Below, one piece after another: positions 1-10,741 of a DNA stretch of 64,000 nt; position 1 is the first letter of the stretch, and the number at the start of each line of letters is the position of its first letter. The position numbers were made by a program, and so were the translations under genes. Below the pieces are notes generated by a model that saw only the letters and a program-made list of their open reading frames with translations, did no database searches and had not been told where the DNA came from. The stretch is from Reticulitermes speratus (lineage: Eukaryota; Arthropoda; Insecta; Blattodea; Rhinotermitidae), in contig JAJKFL010000012.1 in NCBI GenBank assembly GCA_021186555.1, forward strand, positions 17,061,711-17,125,710, written 5' to 3'.

Positions 1-7
1 TGCCCTT

Positions 8-1759
8 ATGAGGGCTATAGCATCGGTGCAGGGGAACCCAGTCCTCTTGCGAAAGCTGAGGACGGCCCTTGCCGTCAACAAGGCTAGTAAGGCCGCTGCT
101 TGCTGCACGGTCAGAACGTCTCGCGTGTCACCATCCAAGCGTCATGCCGCCGCCACCACCACCGGAGCCAGGACCGTGGCACCGCCGCTGCCCATCGCGG
201 CCAAGAGGAAAGCTGAGTTTTCGTGCTCAGACGGCCTAACCACCCCGGCCGCTAGGCGCCCAGCGCCCGACCAACAGGGCACCTGCGTTGCCCCTACACC
301 ATCCACCAGCCGGCAGCTAGACGTCGCGGCAGGTAAGGCAGCATACGCCGCGGTAGTAGCCGGGAATTCCAACCCCCGTCAGCCGAGTGGGCAGCCCAAG
401 CCCAAAGCCACTGGTTCGGACCCCTCCGAACCTGCTACCTCTTCTGAGGCAGCCACCAGGCGCATGTCTGTCGACATGTCCGGGCCTCTGGGCAGCATGC
501 CAGCTGGCGCCACTGAGGCTGGGGCCGTTCCCGCAGGTGAGCGGCCCAACAAAACCCCTATCTTTGTTTCAGGTGTCAACGACACGCGCGGATTTCTCGC
601 GTGGCTACGGTCCAAGTGCCCTAGCAGCCTGTCCGCCCAGATGAAGGGTGATAAATTAATGATCGTACCGGGTACTGCCGATGGGTTCAGAGCCACAGTC
701 AGTGCCCTCCGATCCCTTGACGGGAGCAAGGGAGTGACATTTCACACTTTCTCTCTCCCAGAGGATCGTTGTGTACGACTGCTGTTGAAGAATCTCGGCA
801 GACAGATGCCTGAGAGCGTCGTCCGGGAGGAGCTGGAGGCCCTGGGAATCCGTGTCCAGGGCGTCATGCAGCTCCGCTCAGGGCGCCGAAACCAGGACAC
901 CGCTTGCGATCGGCCCCCCACTCCACACTTCGTGGTGTCGGTGGCTAGAGGCCCAGAGGTGCAGAAGGTGCGATCCCTTTCAGAACTCTGCGGCCTGAGA
1001 GTCTCTGTAGCCCCTAAGGCCCCGCTTCAATGTAAGCGCTGCCAACGCTTCGGCCACACGCAGCGTAACTGCGGATACGCACCCCGGTGTGTTGCCTGTG
1101 GTGAGCCGCACCCCTCCGGGGAGTGCTCTACCCCTAAGCAGCAGCTTAAATGCTGCAGCTGCGGGGGCAACCACACGGCGAACTACCGGGGCTGTGCAAA
1201 GTGGAAGGAAGCCAAGGCCGCGCTTACAAAGCGGGCGCCAGCACCTCGCGTCCACATGAACGGTGCAACCGGTCGCTCGGCTTCAGCGCAAGTGACCCGC
1301 GCCGAGCCTTCTGCTGAACAGAAGAGTTTAGGCCCTGAGTGGTCTCATGTGGTGCGAGGGGGGCGGGTAGTAAAACCCACCACCCCTCCGCAACCTACAC
1401 CCACCCCTAAACCAGCCGCGGCCCCTCAACAGGGCAAAGCGACCTCAAGCAGGAAAAGGGTTCAGGCTACCCAACCTGCCGTTGCGGCCCCTCAACAGGC
1501 CCCAACAAAGAAGCAGGCGATGACTGGTAAACCATCGCCTCAACCTAACAAGCCTAATCCTACCCCCATCCCACCTCCTAACCCGTCTCCAATCGAGGAG
1601 ATCTCTGATCTGCTCGACAACCTTCCTGTACACGCGTGTGTAGAGCTGACACGGCGGCTCCTCACAGCGGTACCCTCCCTCCCTTCAGGCGCAGCACGTT
1701 CGCGGGCTGTCCTGAAAATTGTTATCCTTTTTGTAGCTGAATATGGTAGCACACCCTAA
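8..1759 (+). CDS. Jockey-type ORF1 (gag-like nucleic-acid-binding protein)
   Basis: A 583-aa ORF encoding the retrotransposon RNA-binding protein that coats the element transcript. The N-terminal ~180 residues are low-complexity, rich in Ala, Pro and Ser. A folded part follows, starting near PIFVSGV (about residue 186) and resembling the region that precedes the zinc knuckles in Jockey-clade gag proteins. Next come three Cys-rich knuckles: CKRCQRFGHTQRNC (CX2CX4HX4C), CVACGEPHPSGEC and CSCGGNHTANYRGC. The C-terminus is a Pro/Lys/Gln-rich tail. The ATG at 8 is the first in the window, but the frame may open upstream outside it. The end overlaps ORF2 by 17 nt in another frame. The family assignment rests on motif order recalled from known Jockey elements, not on a search. 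Confidence 0.85.
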   Translation: MRAIASVQGNPVLLRKLRTALAVNKASKAAACCTVRTSRVSPSKRHAAATTTGARTVAPPLPIAAKRKAEFSCSDGLTTPAARRPAPDQQGTCVAPTPSTSRQLDVAAGKAAYAAVVAGNSNPRQPSGQPKPKATGSDPSEPATSSEAATRRMSVDMSGPLGSMPAGATEAGAVPAGERPNKTPIFVSGVNDTRGFLAWLRSKCPSSLSAQMKGDKLMIVPGTADGFRATVSALRSLDGSKGVTFHTFSLPEDRCVRLLLKNLGRQMPESVVREELEALGIRVQGVMQLRSGRRNQDTACDRPPTPHFVVSVARGPEVQKVRSLSELCGLRVSVAPKAPLQCKRCQRFGHTQRNCGYAPRCVACGEPHPSGECSTPKQQLKCCSCGGNHTANYRGCAKWKEAKAALTKRAPAPRVHMNGATGRSASAQVTRAEPSAEQKSLGPEWSHVVRGGRVVKPTTPPQPTPTPKPAAAPQQGKATSSRKRVQATQPAVAAPQQAPTKKQAMTGKPSPQPNKPNPTPIPPPNPSPIEEISDLLDNLPVHACVELTRRLLTAVPSLPSGAARSRAVLKIVILFVAEYGSTP

Positions 1760-4400
1760 GGCTCACAGTGTGAGGGCACTACGGCTGGCCTGCTGGAACG
1801 CCGATGGCGTGCGCGGCAGAAAGATGGAGCTGGATCACTTCCTTGGTAAACACGGGGTTGACATATGTCTCCTGACTGAAACCCATCTCAGATCAGGGCA
1901 AGTCTTTCGGCTCGCAAACTATGTTTGCCACCGTACAGACCGGCCTACAGAGGGCGGCGGTACAGCTATACTGGTCCGCCGGGGTATAGATCACTACGCT
2001 ATACCCATCCCCGGCCTGACCCAGTTGGAGGCAACTGCCATACATGTTATGTTGGCAAGTGGACCACTGAAAATTCTGGCGGCTTACCTTTCGCCTTGCC
2101 GGCCCCTAATCGAAGCGGATTTGTCTGCGTGCCTGAGCGGAGGGCTTCCCGTCCTCATGGCGGGGGACCTGAACGCCAAGCACGTGGACTGGAACTCGAG
2201 GCTAATCACGACAAGGGGCAGGCACCTTCGTGATTACGCCAACGATCATTCGTGTTTGATTTATGGGCCGGAAACACCCACCACTATCCCATACAATCCC
2301 TCTTCTACTCCTGATGTCCTAGACATAGTAATCACTAAAAACCTAGTCATCCCAGTGCATCTGACTACATGCTCTGCACTTAGCTCAGATCACTTGCCTG
2401 TACTGATCGACACTAAATGTCGATCATCCTTTCTTAACCTACCGGACCGCCCGGACTTCAGACGGACCGACTGGGTCAAATTCCAGGCCTGCCTGGAGGA
2501 CAGCCTTCCGCCCACCCCGAAACTCCGTAGCGGGGTGGAAATCGACACGTGTGTGGAGGAGGTGTCCAGCGCCATCACTGAGGCACTAGCAGCGTCAGCC
2601 CCTAGGAGACGCCTTCGTGCCGACCCGCGGCCCCCAATACCGGCACGTATACAGGATGAAATACGCCTGAAAAACCGGTTGAGGAGGCAGTGGCAAACCA
2701 CGAGGGACCCTGCTCTAAAAGCTGAGGTCAACCGCCTCCAGCGGTCGGTGACCCTCCAGCTAAACGAGTGGCGGAATGAGCAGTGGGGTGCCACACTGGA
2801 AAGCCTAGATCCCGAGGACCAATCGCTGTGGAAGATGACAAAGCGGGTGATGAGAGTGCCCACTCCCTCTCCACCCCTGGTCACGCAGGGCGGGCTTGCT
2901 CTCTCAGACTCTGAGAAAGCCGAAGCCCTGGCGGACAGTCTTGAGGCTCAGTTTCAGCCGGTAAACGACCCATCGGACCCGGCAGTTATTGAGATGGTTG
3001 GCGAGGCGCTGCAAGCATACTCTTATGCACCTGCAAGCGAGCCCAAGTTAACCAACCCCGTGGAGGTTCAGGATGCTATCCGGGGTCTCAAGGCCAGCAA
3101 GGCTCCGGGCCCAAACGGTATACCGAACAGGGCGCTAAAGCACCTTCCGCAGCGAGCTGTCTCTCTCCTTGTTGCCATATTCAACCGCTCTCTCCTAGCG
3201 CAGTACTTCCCATCGGTGTGGAAACATGCCCGCATTGTCTCCATACTGAAACCCGGGAAGGACCCAGCGCTTCCCTCTTCCTATCGTCCCATAAGTCTTC
3301 TGGACACCATCGGCAAGTTGTTCGAGAAGATCCTACTTAGTAGGATCTTAAGTGAAGTAAGCGGGCACGGGCTTCTGCGAGACGAGCAGTTTGGATTCAG
3401 ACCCAAACATAGCACCTCTCTCCAGCTAGCCCGCCTTGTCGAAAGGGTGACCAGAAACTTTGGTGAGAAGCGGCTAACAGGCGCAGTCTTTCTCGACGTG
3501 GCTAAGGCTTTCGACACTGTTTGGGTCGACGGTCTCCTTTTCAAGCTTACGGCCCTTAACTTCCCCTCCTACCTGGTCAAAACCATATCCTACTACCTTT
3601 ACAACAGGACGTTCGAAGCGTCCTTCCAAACGGCCATATCCTCCCGTCGTGGCATGCGGGCTGGCGTAGCACAGGGGGGACTAATCTCTCCTGTCTTGTT
3701 CAGTCTGTATGTCAATGACATGCCCGTCCCTTCCCGCCACGTCGAGCTGGCATTGTACGCGGATGACACGGCAATCATTGCCACGTCCCGCAGCCCGGCT
3801 CTGCTTGTTAGCTACCTAGAAGCATACCTCAGTGATCTAGAGAGATGGTTGAAGGCGTGGAGGATCGCCATCAATGTCTCAAAGAGCAATGCTATGCTCT
3901 TTGCGAAGGCAGGGTGGAGGTCCTCCAAGCCTCGACCGGTGCAGTTCCTAGGAGAGCCAATCCAGTGGGTAGACACAGCCCGTTATCTAGGAGTGATCCT
4001 TGATACACGGATGACCTGGTCGTCTCACATCGTCCAGGTCAAGAAGAAAGCGGCCCAACGACTGGGTCTGCTTAGCTCTCTCCTTCACAGGAGAAGCGGC
4101 CTGTCCATCAGGAACGGGGTTCTGCTGTATAAGCAGCTCATACGGCCCATGATGGACTATGCGTGCCCCATTTGGAGGTCTGCTGCCTGCACCCACCTCA
4201 GAAAGCTGCAGGTTCTTCAATCCAAGTGTCTTCGCATTGCTACTGGTGCACCTTGGTACATGAGTAGCGTGCAAATTCACGAGGATTTGGGAGTTCCTCT
4301 CTTTGCTGATCACATCAGAGTTCTAACCGAGAGCTTCGACTCTAGGTTGGCTGGTGTGGGGAACCCCTTAACTCAGCAACTCGGCAGATATCTGCGCTGA
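1743..4400 (+). CDS. Jockey-type ORF2 (AP-like endonuclease + reverse transcriptase)
   Basis: An 885-aa polyprotein that nicks the target DNA and reverse-transcribes the element RNA. The N-terminal endonuclease/exonuclease/phosphatase domain (about residues 13-222) shows the expected metal and catalytic positions: N19 in WNADG, E46 in TETH, D142 and N144 in GDLNAKH, and D216-H217 in SSDHLPV. The reverse transcriptase shows the LKPGKDP and SYRPISLL blocks, FLDVAKAFDTVW (finger/palm Asp), GVAQGGLISPVLF and the YADD active site at residues 672-675. A C-terminal thumb region with YLGVILD follows and the protein stops at a TGA, with no RNase H domain. It starts with the ATG inside the last codons of ORF1 (ATATGG), which suggests reinitiation or another coupled translation mode. 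No stop or frameshift breaks it. Confidence 0.93.
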   Translation: MVAHPKAHSVRALRLACWNADGVRGRKMELDHFLGKHGVDICLLTETHLRSGQVFRLANYVCHRTDRPTEGGGTAILVRRGIDHYAIPIPGLTQLEATAIHVMLASGPLKILAAYLSPCRPLIEADLSACLSGGLPVLMAGDLNAKHVDWNSRLITTRGRHLRDYANDHSCLIYGPETPTTIPYNPSSTPDVLDIVITKNLVIPVHLTTCSALSSDHLPVLIDTKCRSSFLNLPDRPDFRRTDWVKFQACLEDSLPPTPKLRSGVEIDTCVEEVSSAITEALAASAPRRRLRADPRPPIPARIQDEIRLKNRLRRQWQTTRDPALKAEVNRLQRSVTLQLNEWRNEQWGATLESLDPEDQSLWKMTKRVMRVPTPSPPLVTQGGLALSDSEKAEALADSLEAQFQPVNDPSDPAVIEMVGEALQAYSYAPASEPKLTNPVEVQDAIRGLKASKAPGPNGIPNRALKHLPQRAVSLLVAIFNRSLLAQYFPSVWKHARIVSILKPGKDPALPSSYRPISLLDTIGKLFEKILLSRILSEVSGHGLLRDEQFGFRPKHSTSLQLARLVERVTRNFGEKRLTGAVFLDVAKAFDTVWVDGLLFKLTALNFPSYLVKTISYYLYNRTFEASFQTAISSRRGMRAGVAQGGLISPVLFSLYVNDMPVPSRHVELALYADDTAIIATSRSPALLVSYLEAYLSDLERWLKAWRIAINVSKSNAMLFAKAGWRSSKPRPVQFLGEPIQWVDTARYLGVILDTRMTWSSHIVQVKKKAAQRLGLLSSLLHRRSGLSIRNGVLLYKQLIRPMMDYACPIWRSAACTHLRKLQVLQSKCLRIATGAPWYMSSVQIHEDLGVPLFADHIRVLTESFDSRLAGVGNPLTQQLGRYLR

Positions 4401-5340
4401 CCGAGGGCTGACCCAGTCCGTCTAGCGCAAGCTACGGGGATGGGTCAGTGAATGTGTCGAGGCCCTTAGTGGCCAATAGACACTGCACCTAAATTTAGGC
4501 GCACTCCGAATATCCTGACTGAGGTTTTCCGTGATTTTCCTCAGTTGTAAGGTGAATGCCAGGGTATAACACAAAGTCGGGGCACGGCCCGCACCCCCCA
4601 CCCCCCGGTAGGACTAAATTATTCGTTTGTAGGTTTTGAATTCTTTGTTAAATTATTCGTGAAAATGCCACTCTGGGTTCAAATCCCAGAGAGCCACCCA
4701 ACCAAAGTATTCCCCCCACTTGGAAAAAGTATACGCTCTTAGAGCTGTAGCTTTTGGTATGCCTGGTCCCGACTTAATCGAGACCCTAAATTTGTTAGCG
4801 TAAGCAAAATCCCCAGTTCAGAATTAAGAGTCTGTTATTGAGTCCAGCAATGCGGTAAAACGCAGGTATGGCTAAACAGATCAAGGGACGTCGACTTGCG
4901 CTCCGCGCAAGTCTCCGCCCTTAGTTAGCACTTTGGTTGGTTGGTTGGTTGAGTAATTTTGCTGCTCAAGAAACGAAATTTAAATGTATGTGCTATAGCC
5001 AGATATACCTAAAACAATTTCATCTACAGAGAGGATATCGGGGTCAGCTGGATGGCACACGTCAGCTTTGAAGTGGTGGAACTTGTGTTCAAATCCCAAC
5101 ACACCCTCAAGTTCTTTGAAGATTTGTTTATTCCTTCCAAGAAAATGCCAGAGTAGTACCTAAAATTACGCCACAGAACACATCTCGTACCACCGGCAGT
5201 TTCCTTAAGGTTAAAAAAGGTTTGCTATCCCTGGATTGTAAAGTACAACGTAAGTCAGTAAAGAGATAGTAATAAAATGAAGTTTGAAATTAAATAATTA
5301 CATTTTATTGTTATTTAAAGACTGTGAAGTACTCTTAACG
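4401..5340. other. Jockey 3' UTR and repeat-rich flank, no gene
   Basis: Up to about 4610 this is GC-rich Jockey 3' UTR. It then becomes AT-rich. A short block near 4668-4700 (TTCAAATCCCAGAGAGCCACC) resembles a tRNA B-box and recurs in diverged form at 6752-6785, so it is probably SINE debris. A short TTGG repeat lies at 4934-4951. Nothing coding was seen. Confidence 0.5.
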
Positions 5341-5344
5341 GCGT

Positions 5345-5555
5345 GCTTAAATCGAAGATTCAAATCTTCTGGGATGTGACGTTATGTCCTTGGGTGAGTA
5401 TAACACACCCAATTTTCCCGCAAGGCCACTCTCCTTGGACCGCTTTACCCTGAAGAGGAAGGCATTAAATTCCTTCGAAACATCTGGAGAAAACGACCCA
5501 ACAACACGGCGTCACATCCCAGCAGCCTTCAATATTCAGCAACACCATAGTCAGA
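5345..5555. mobile_element. Foldback MITE copy (family M)
   Basis: The two ends are inverted: CTTCTGGGATGTGACG near 5365 and CGTCACATCCCAGCA near 5511, around a short unrelated core. The same ends recur in at least eight other places in the window. Their outer parts read GAGGTTCTCAC-GTGGTGA and the complement, so this is a non-autonomous terminal-inverted-repeat family with no coding content. This copy has lost its outermost ends. Confidence 0.55.
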
Positions 5556-5689
5556 ACATCAAATCTCGCATAAAGTACTTAAGTAAGTTTTGCTATCCCG
5601 ACTCACAGATACTCTTATTAATGTACTAATAAAGGAAAATACGTCAGATGAGAGCAACACAGGCAAAATACACACACAATCTCCATGTA

Positions 5690-5912
5690 GCAGAGTCCTT
5701 CTTGAGAAGCTACTAGTTTCTCAGCTAGTTAAGAAAATACCCGCATATCATGGAACTCGAAGGTTCATTATAACGTTCACAACGGTCTACCACTTGTCCC
5801 TATACTGAGACAGAATAACCCAGTTCACGCCCTCCCATCCTATTTCTTGAATATCCATTTTAATATTATCCTCCCATCTATCCCTAAGTCTTACAAGTTG
5901 TCTCTTTCCCTC
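5690..5912 (-). pseudogene. RTE-like LINE ORF2 3' end (family L)
   Basis: On the minus strand this reads RLRDRWEDNIKMD...IQEIGWEGVNWV...RDKW, then degenerate sequence. This is the Gly/Arg-rich WEDN tail found at the 3' end of RTE-like LINE ORF2 proteins. The same tail recurs at 17.7, 32.0, 48.6, 49.8 and 52.5 kb. A (CA)n tract at about 5912-5932 marks the internal truncation point. It is a dead fragment. Confidence 0.6.
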
Positions 5913-6064
5913 ACACACACACACACACACACATACACTCAAATAACAGACGTCCCGAAAAATGGGATCCCTTTTAATTCTCGACCCAATTTCCAGCAAT
6001 TATGTCTAACAATAAATAATGTCAAGTGTTTCAGCAAAGTGATTCTCAACACATGTGGCCGACA

Positions 6065-6320
6065 TTCTGAATCTTGCGAAAGTTGCGGTTTTCACAGCGG
6101 TGCTACTCAAGGTTCAAGTTCTTTGGGATGTGACGCTGTGTCGTTGGAAGTAGTTCCCGACGTATCGACAGATCGTGGCGCCAAGAATAACTTCGCCTGC
6201 TTGACACTGAAGATGAGGTTGGTCGGAATGAAGATGAATGCACTAAGATCCTGTAAAACGTCGGAAACTACTCGCCCAACGAAACAGTGTCACATAACAG
6301 AAGATGTGAATCTAGTCTAA
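6065..6320. mobile_element. Foldback MITE copy (family M)
   Basis: The left end has TTTTCACAGCGGTG then TTCTTTGGGATGTGACGC; the right end has GTGTCACATAACAGAAGA as the imperfect inverted partner. The core is unrelated to other copies. Non-coding. Confidence 0.5.
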
Positions 6321-6945
6321 ATCTTGTGTTCTTCTATTGCAAACGTTTGCACTTACCTTATCGTAGTTGAACCTTCTGGAACCTGCCTACCGATTCCTTG
6401 TTAACGTTCCAATGGATTGGAGTTCACATCACTTCATTCAGTATTCACATTTATTATGATTATCTTTCGATAAAATAGTTTTAACACGAATTCACCACGA
6501 GGAAGCCAGCCAGACAAATGGATATCTTGGATGATACGTTCAAACAAGCCGATGGTCGTAAATATTACGAAGGGCAGGGGGTGGATTCTAATTTACTTTC
6601 CTTCATTGGTCCTTCTCTTGGAACACCACTAACAGCTGTCACTGGTTCATAACTACTAGTACGGTCCCCAGTACAGTGTAAGTACAGTATTTCTCCCCCT
6701 CCTCCTACCACATCACCGAAGCCAATGGAACTTTGACCTACACGACAGAGCCAGTCTGGGTTCAAACCCCTGATATCCATCCAACCATAGTTTCACCCCA
6801 CCCCGGAAGTACATATTACCATTTCTAGCAGAGGTCCTGAACTTCGCCAAATAAACGAAATGCAGTACACTCCTATGCCCATTTCTCTCGTGCTTGACAA
6901 GAAAAGAAGCCCCATTCACCTAGGTTCGTCTGGCCTCTGACAATA

Positions 6946-7235
6946 AAGTAAAGGTAAATTTATCCCTTTCCGCGCAATGAAGGCATACAGGGGGAGGAGC
7001 AGTACAGCTCCTTTCGTTCTTAGCCTCGTCACTAGATGGAGGCGAGTGGTCAACTTCACCCCCAGCCGCTTTACCCCTGGGAAAGAAAACCGGTAACCAT
7101 TAAATACAAGGCTGGTGGACCCCAGAGCTCATCTGGATATTATGGAATCGAGTCAAATCCCTTGCCCCTGCCGGAATTCGAATCTGGGAACGTCCAGCCT
7201 GTAGTGTAGTCGCTATACCGACTACGCTGCTTACG
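6946..7235 (-). mobile_element. tRNA-derived SINE (family B)
   Basis: On the minus strand the copy begins with a tRNA-like head holding an A-box-like TAGTCGGTATAGCG and a B-box-like GATTCGAATTCC. The body follows (ACCGGTT..., GGGTAAAGCGGCTGGGG, the CTAGTGACGAGG block) and the tail ends GGTAAATTTACC-like. At least ten other copies with the same body order occur in the window, on both strands. Confidence 0.7.
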
Positions 7236-7911
7236 CCACAAAGATACGCCACTTGATACGGATTTTCAGGTGTTCACGGCAGTATTTGTTCAGATTGTAT
7301 AAGGGGCATTACTTTATCCCACAAGTCACATCACTACTTTACTCAGACTATTTTGCATAACAGCAGGTAGCGTGGCGCTCCCTGCTATTCCAATCCGCCG
7401 TGAGTTGGGGTCCACACGTTTTACTTCACTGCACTGCTGTCAATATTTGGTTTTCACCCAGCATGCTCCATTATAAGCGGGTCCCTGTCACCATAACATG
7501 GCGTGTCCTCAGACTGCAGATGGAGGAACGGCCTCCAATATGGAGGGTAGCGGCGAATATATGGAAATATATGCAAAATGGTGCCTAGTGACATATGTCA
7601 GAAAAAATAACGTCCCTACATATAGTCAAGTGAGTTTTGACACAGACACATCAGAGGAATATGCAGGCCATATGTAACATATTTCAATAGACTTCCAGGT
7701 CAGTGAATTTAGCTTTATGAAAAACATTTTCTTTAAACTCTGCTTCTGACATCTCTAAGCCACCTTACATCTAACTGCAAAGTATTCTGAAATGCTAACA
7801 TTTTCTAATCAGAAGTGTCTGGGATTCATGACAAATTAAAATGACTGGTACAGCGTTTGAAACTGGTAAAATATGTTGTAAAATTACTTTACTTAAATCA
7901 CACTTAAGTTC

Positions 7912-8296
7912 ATAGGCGCAACTTGGCTAACAACATTCGGGGGGGGGGGGGGGGGGGGTGCAAAGTCGACCATGGGTATTAGGAACTTCAATTTACAAAC
8001 AGGTCAAGTTAGAAAGATGGGGAAAATTGGTTTGAACCAATCAGTAATATACAATGACCTTAGGCAAAGAGCACAGAGAATTTACAGTGCCTCTCTTCCT
8101 TTGTACAGAGGTGACTCAGAAGCCTCTGTCCTGCGCCCCATAAAACGGAGGTTTTTGGTATTTACACTCCCCAAACAATCGTTTAGAAAATATTTCTATT
8201 TTTTATTTGCCCCTCTTCAACTCAGCAGCCAAAAATCTATTCTTAGGTAGAAAAAATATTGGAGGGGCATTTGCCCCTCTGCATCCACCCAAGTCA
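7912..8296. repeat. Unclassified repeat with G-run and GGGGCAAATGCCCC ends
   Basis: It opens with CATAGGCGCAACTTGGC and a ~20-base G-run (7939-7958). It closes with GGAGGGGCATTTGCCCCTC, a short palindrome, and TGCATCCACCC. The G-rich opening and palindromic close look like the ends of one transposable element, but I cannot name the family. The ORF across it has no recognisable domain. Confidence 0.35.
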
Positions 8297-8299
8297 TTG

Positions 8300-10078
8300 C
8301 TAAGAACTCGGTTCTTGTGCCACCTTTATTAACAGTGTCCTGTAAATACTAGAAAGTATTTCAAAACAAATCCAAATCATGGTTATAAAGACATATTGCA
8401 GCTTTCTTCCAGAGACATTTCACACACTAAACAAGCTTCTATTTTTCTGTATGTAATACAAAAGGTTTCTAATCAGCTCATTTAAATGAACACTAAAGAT
8501 GGCACAAAAAATTACTTAAAAATGTTCCTTGTGACTGAACAGTTTAGTTGAAACCCGATTTTTGGATTCTTAAATTACGTGACATATATTAAGAATTTCC
8601 TACTGCTAAAATTTAATACATTCTAAAATGAAAAAAATTTTAATTAATTTTATGATTAGATACTGAAAATCCTGAAGGAAGAAGTTTAAGAATTGCATTT
8701 GAGGCCATAATATTGCAAACAGCCAAATCTATGATAATGATGATGATGAAGGAGGAAGGGGAGTGGAAGACGGAGATGAGAAAGATTGGTGGGGTAGAAG
8801 ACAACAGGGCACCACAGTCACATGGTTAGGGCTCCTGCTTTGTATTCAGAAGGTTCTGCTTTCAAATATTGACCTCAAGACCAGTTATGGAGGTACTGAA
8901 TAGGAATATGAACAGAGTAGAGATACAAAAAGTCAGGTTGCGTGATGACAACAGACATGAAAAGGGAATCATGGACAACAGTTTCAGAACTTTTTTCGTA
9001 GCGAACAGATACCTTGGAATGGGAATTAGAAGGTACCAGTTACATTCACGAAACCTTTCAGCAACCCCCCCCCCCCCCAAGGATAACCACAACCATATAG
9101 CGTGTACACTGAAACAAGATAACCTTGGTTTCAGTTTCTTGTATCTTTCCTTAATACTGGCACTCATTACACAAGTGTTATACATTATTTTATGATTTTA
9201 AGCAACAGTGAAAGTTTCTGTTCCAGTTAAAATTGAGAAAATTAGACCAACAGTAGCAAAACCTGAAATGCTAGCAAAAAAAACTTGATCTGGTGGGTTC
9301 ATTGGAGATGGAAGAATGTTGGGGTGAAAGGAATAATTATAGGATATTGTACTTTGTTCTTCAGGACCAGTAAATACTGCAAATACAGAATTCTAGTGGG
9401 AAAATCTCTTGGAAAATGTCCACATACTGTCCTCATCAGGTAACTTGATCCCTGTTAGTGCGGGGTTGAAGAGGCAAACCGGTCAGGGGGGAAGCACAGT
9501 GCACGCAGCTCCAACCTTTTTGTCTCCATTTCAAAGACACAGTCTGATAACTAGAAGGAGTCTGCAGTGTCATTTAAACAATGCAGCGAATTGGTGTGTC
9601 AAAAATTTCTAACAAAGTAATTCAAAGCAAAGAAAGCAGGGTAATTGAGCACTGCGATGAAGGTAGACAACGTACTCGTATTCCCAACAGAGCAGATGTT
9701 TTTGGAACAGGTATAATATTGCCTTGCTGTGCTGACGTGAGCCACGCAGCGACCGGACCGTGCCGACTACAGCTGTGTGCAGTGTTAGGTAACTCAGGTA
9801 TCAAGTTATCTGAATATATCTGTACAAAACCAAGCAAGTGATTTTGTGAGGTCTACATTGTGAATGCACAAAATATTCATTCAGTCACTGAAGCCATGTA
9901 GACACTAATGCAAATACAAGTGCCTCAAGACAGACATTGTAGAGGTTAAGTTGTTGACATGTTAAATTTGGACAGGCTACGAAGTGTTTCAATACTTTTA
10001 TTGAATTATTACAACTTATATAAAATGGAGCCTGTTTTAAGACATGTACGTTGCACAGAATACAGCATACGAGGAAAA
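8300..10078. other. Intergenic DNA downstream of USP39, no gene seen
   Basis: AT-rich sequence with short GATGAT repeats near 8738 and a C-run at 9066-9078. ORFs here are short, overlap on opposite strands and show no domain. The last ~80 bases before 10078 are probably the USP39 3' UTR. Confidence 0.4.
9997..10002 (-). promoter_or_regulatory. Poly-A signal for USP39
   Basis: AATAAA on the minus strand about 77 nt beyond the inferred USP39 stop codon, a plausible position for the end of a short 3' UTR. Confidence 0.5.
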
Positions 10079-10710
10079 TCATCCTAAGTCCTGTTTTGTT
10101 TCTTTCAACTCATATATCTGAAATAAAGGAAATACCTTATGTGCATTACATAATTACTTTAAAAAATGACTAATTTATACATTATCCTGTGTTCATTTCC
10201 AACTTGTTTCTGTACAAATTATGTGAGTATATTCTTTGCATATAAGATACAGTTTCTTCCCTTGAAAATGGCCCAACAAAACCCAGTACATCTGATTTTA
10301 GTAAAAATATTTTTTAAATTTCTCATTCATAAACCATTATGCACCTCATACACTGGGAAGTATCGTACTCTTCAAAATACAATTTCCACAATGTCTCATT
10401 CCATTCCAAATTATTTTCCAGACTTTTTAACTATTAGATGAGCCACAGTACATTATGTTTCAAAACAGGTGGCTTGTGTCTGCTTAGTTTCAAAGTAACG
10501 TGCAGTTCTAATGCCACACTCTCATACCTCAACCTCTGTTCTGACAGGCAGCTGAACTCTTAATACATGAATGGTGACTCTTCTAAAGAACTTTCTATCT
10601 AAAGTTCTTTTGGTCATAGACTTTGATTGAGGTAAGGCAGACTATTCTTTCTATTGTCAATTGTCAGTCTGTTATGCAAATTCCATCTTATTAGAAGAAA
10701 AAAAATGTGT

Positions 10711-10741
<31 letters not shown>

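Larger units (their letters stand above)
1..4620 (+). mobile_element. Jockey-clade non-LTR retrotransposon, 5' end cut by window
   Basis: The block carries two overlapping long ORFs: a gag-like protein with zinc knuckles, then an endonuclease plus reverse transcriptase without an RNase H domain, which is the Jockey-clade layout. It is clearly richer in GC than the AT-rich flanks. The 3' UTR starts after 4400, and the GC-rich composition ends near 4610 after a C-rich stretch. No clear poly-A tail or target-site duplication is visible, so the 3' boundary is approximate. The 5' end lies outside the window. Both ORFs are uninterrupted, so this copy is young or was recently active. Confidence 0.85.

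Noticed and set aside
8862..9195. Overlapping 107- and 108-aa ORFs on opposite strands
   Set aside because: Mutual shadows across a C-run, no domain or splice support.
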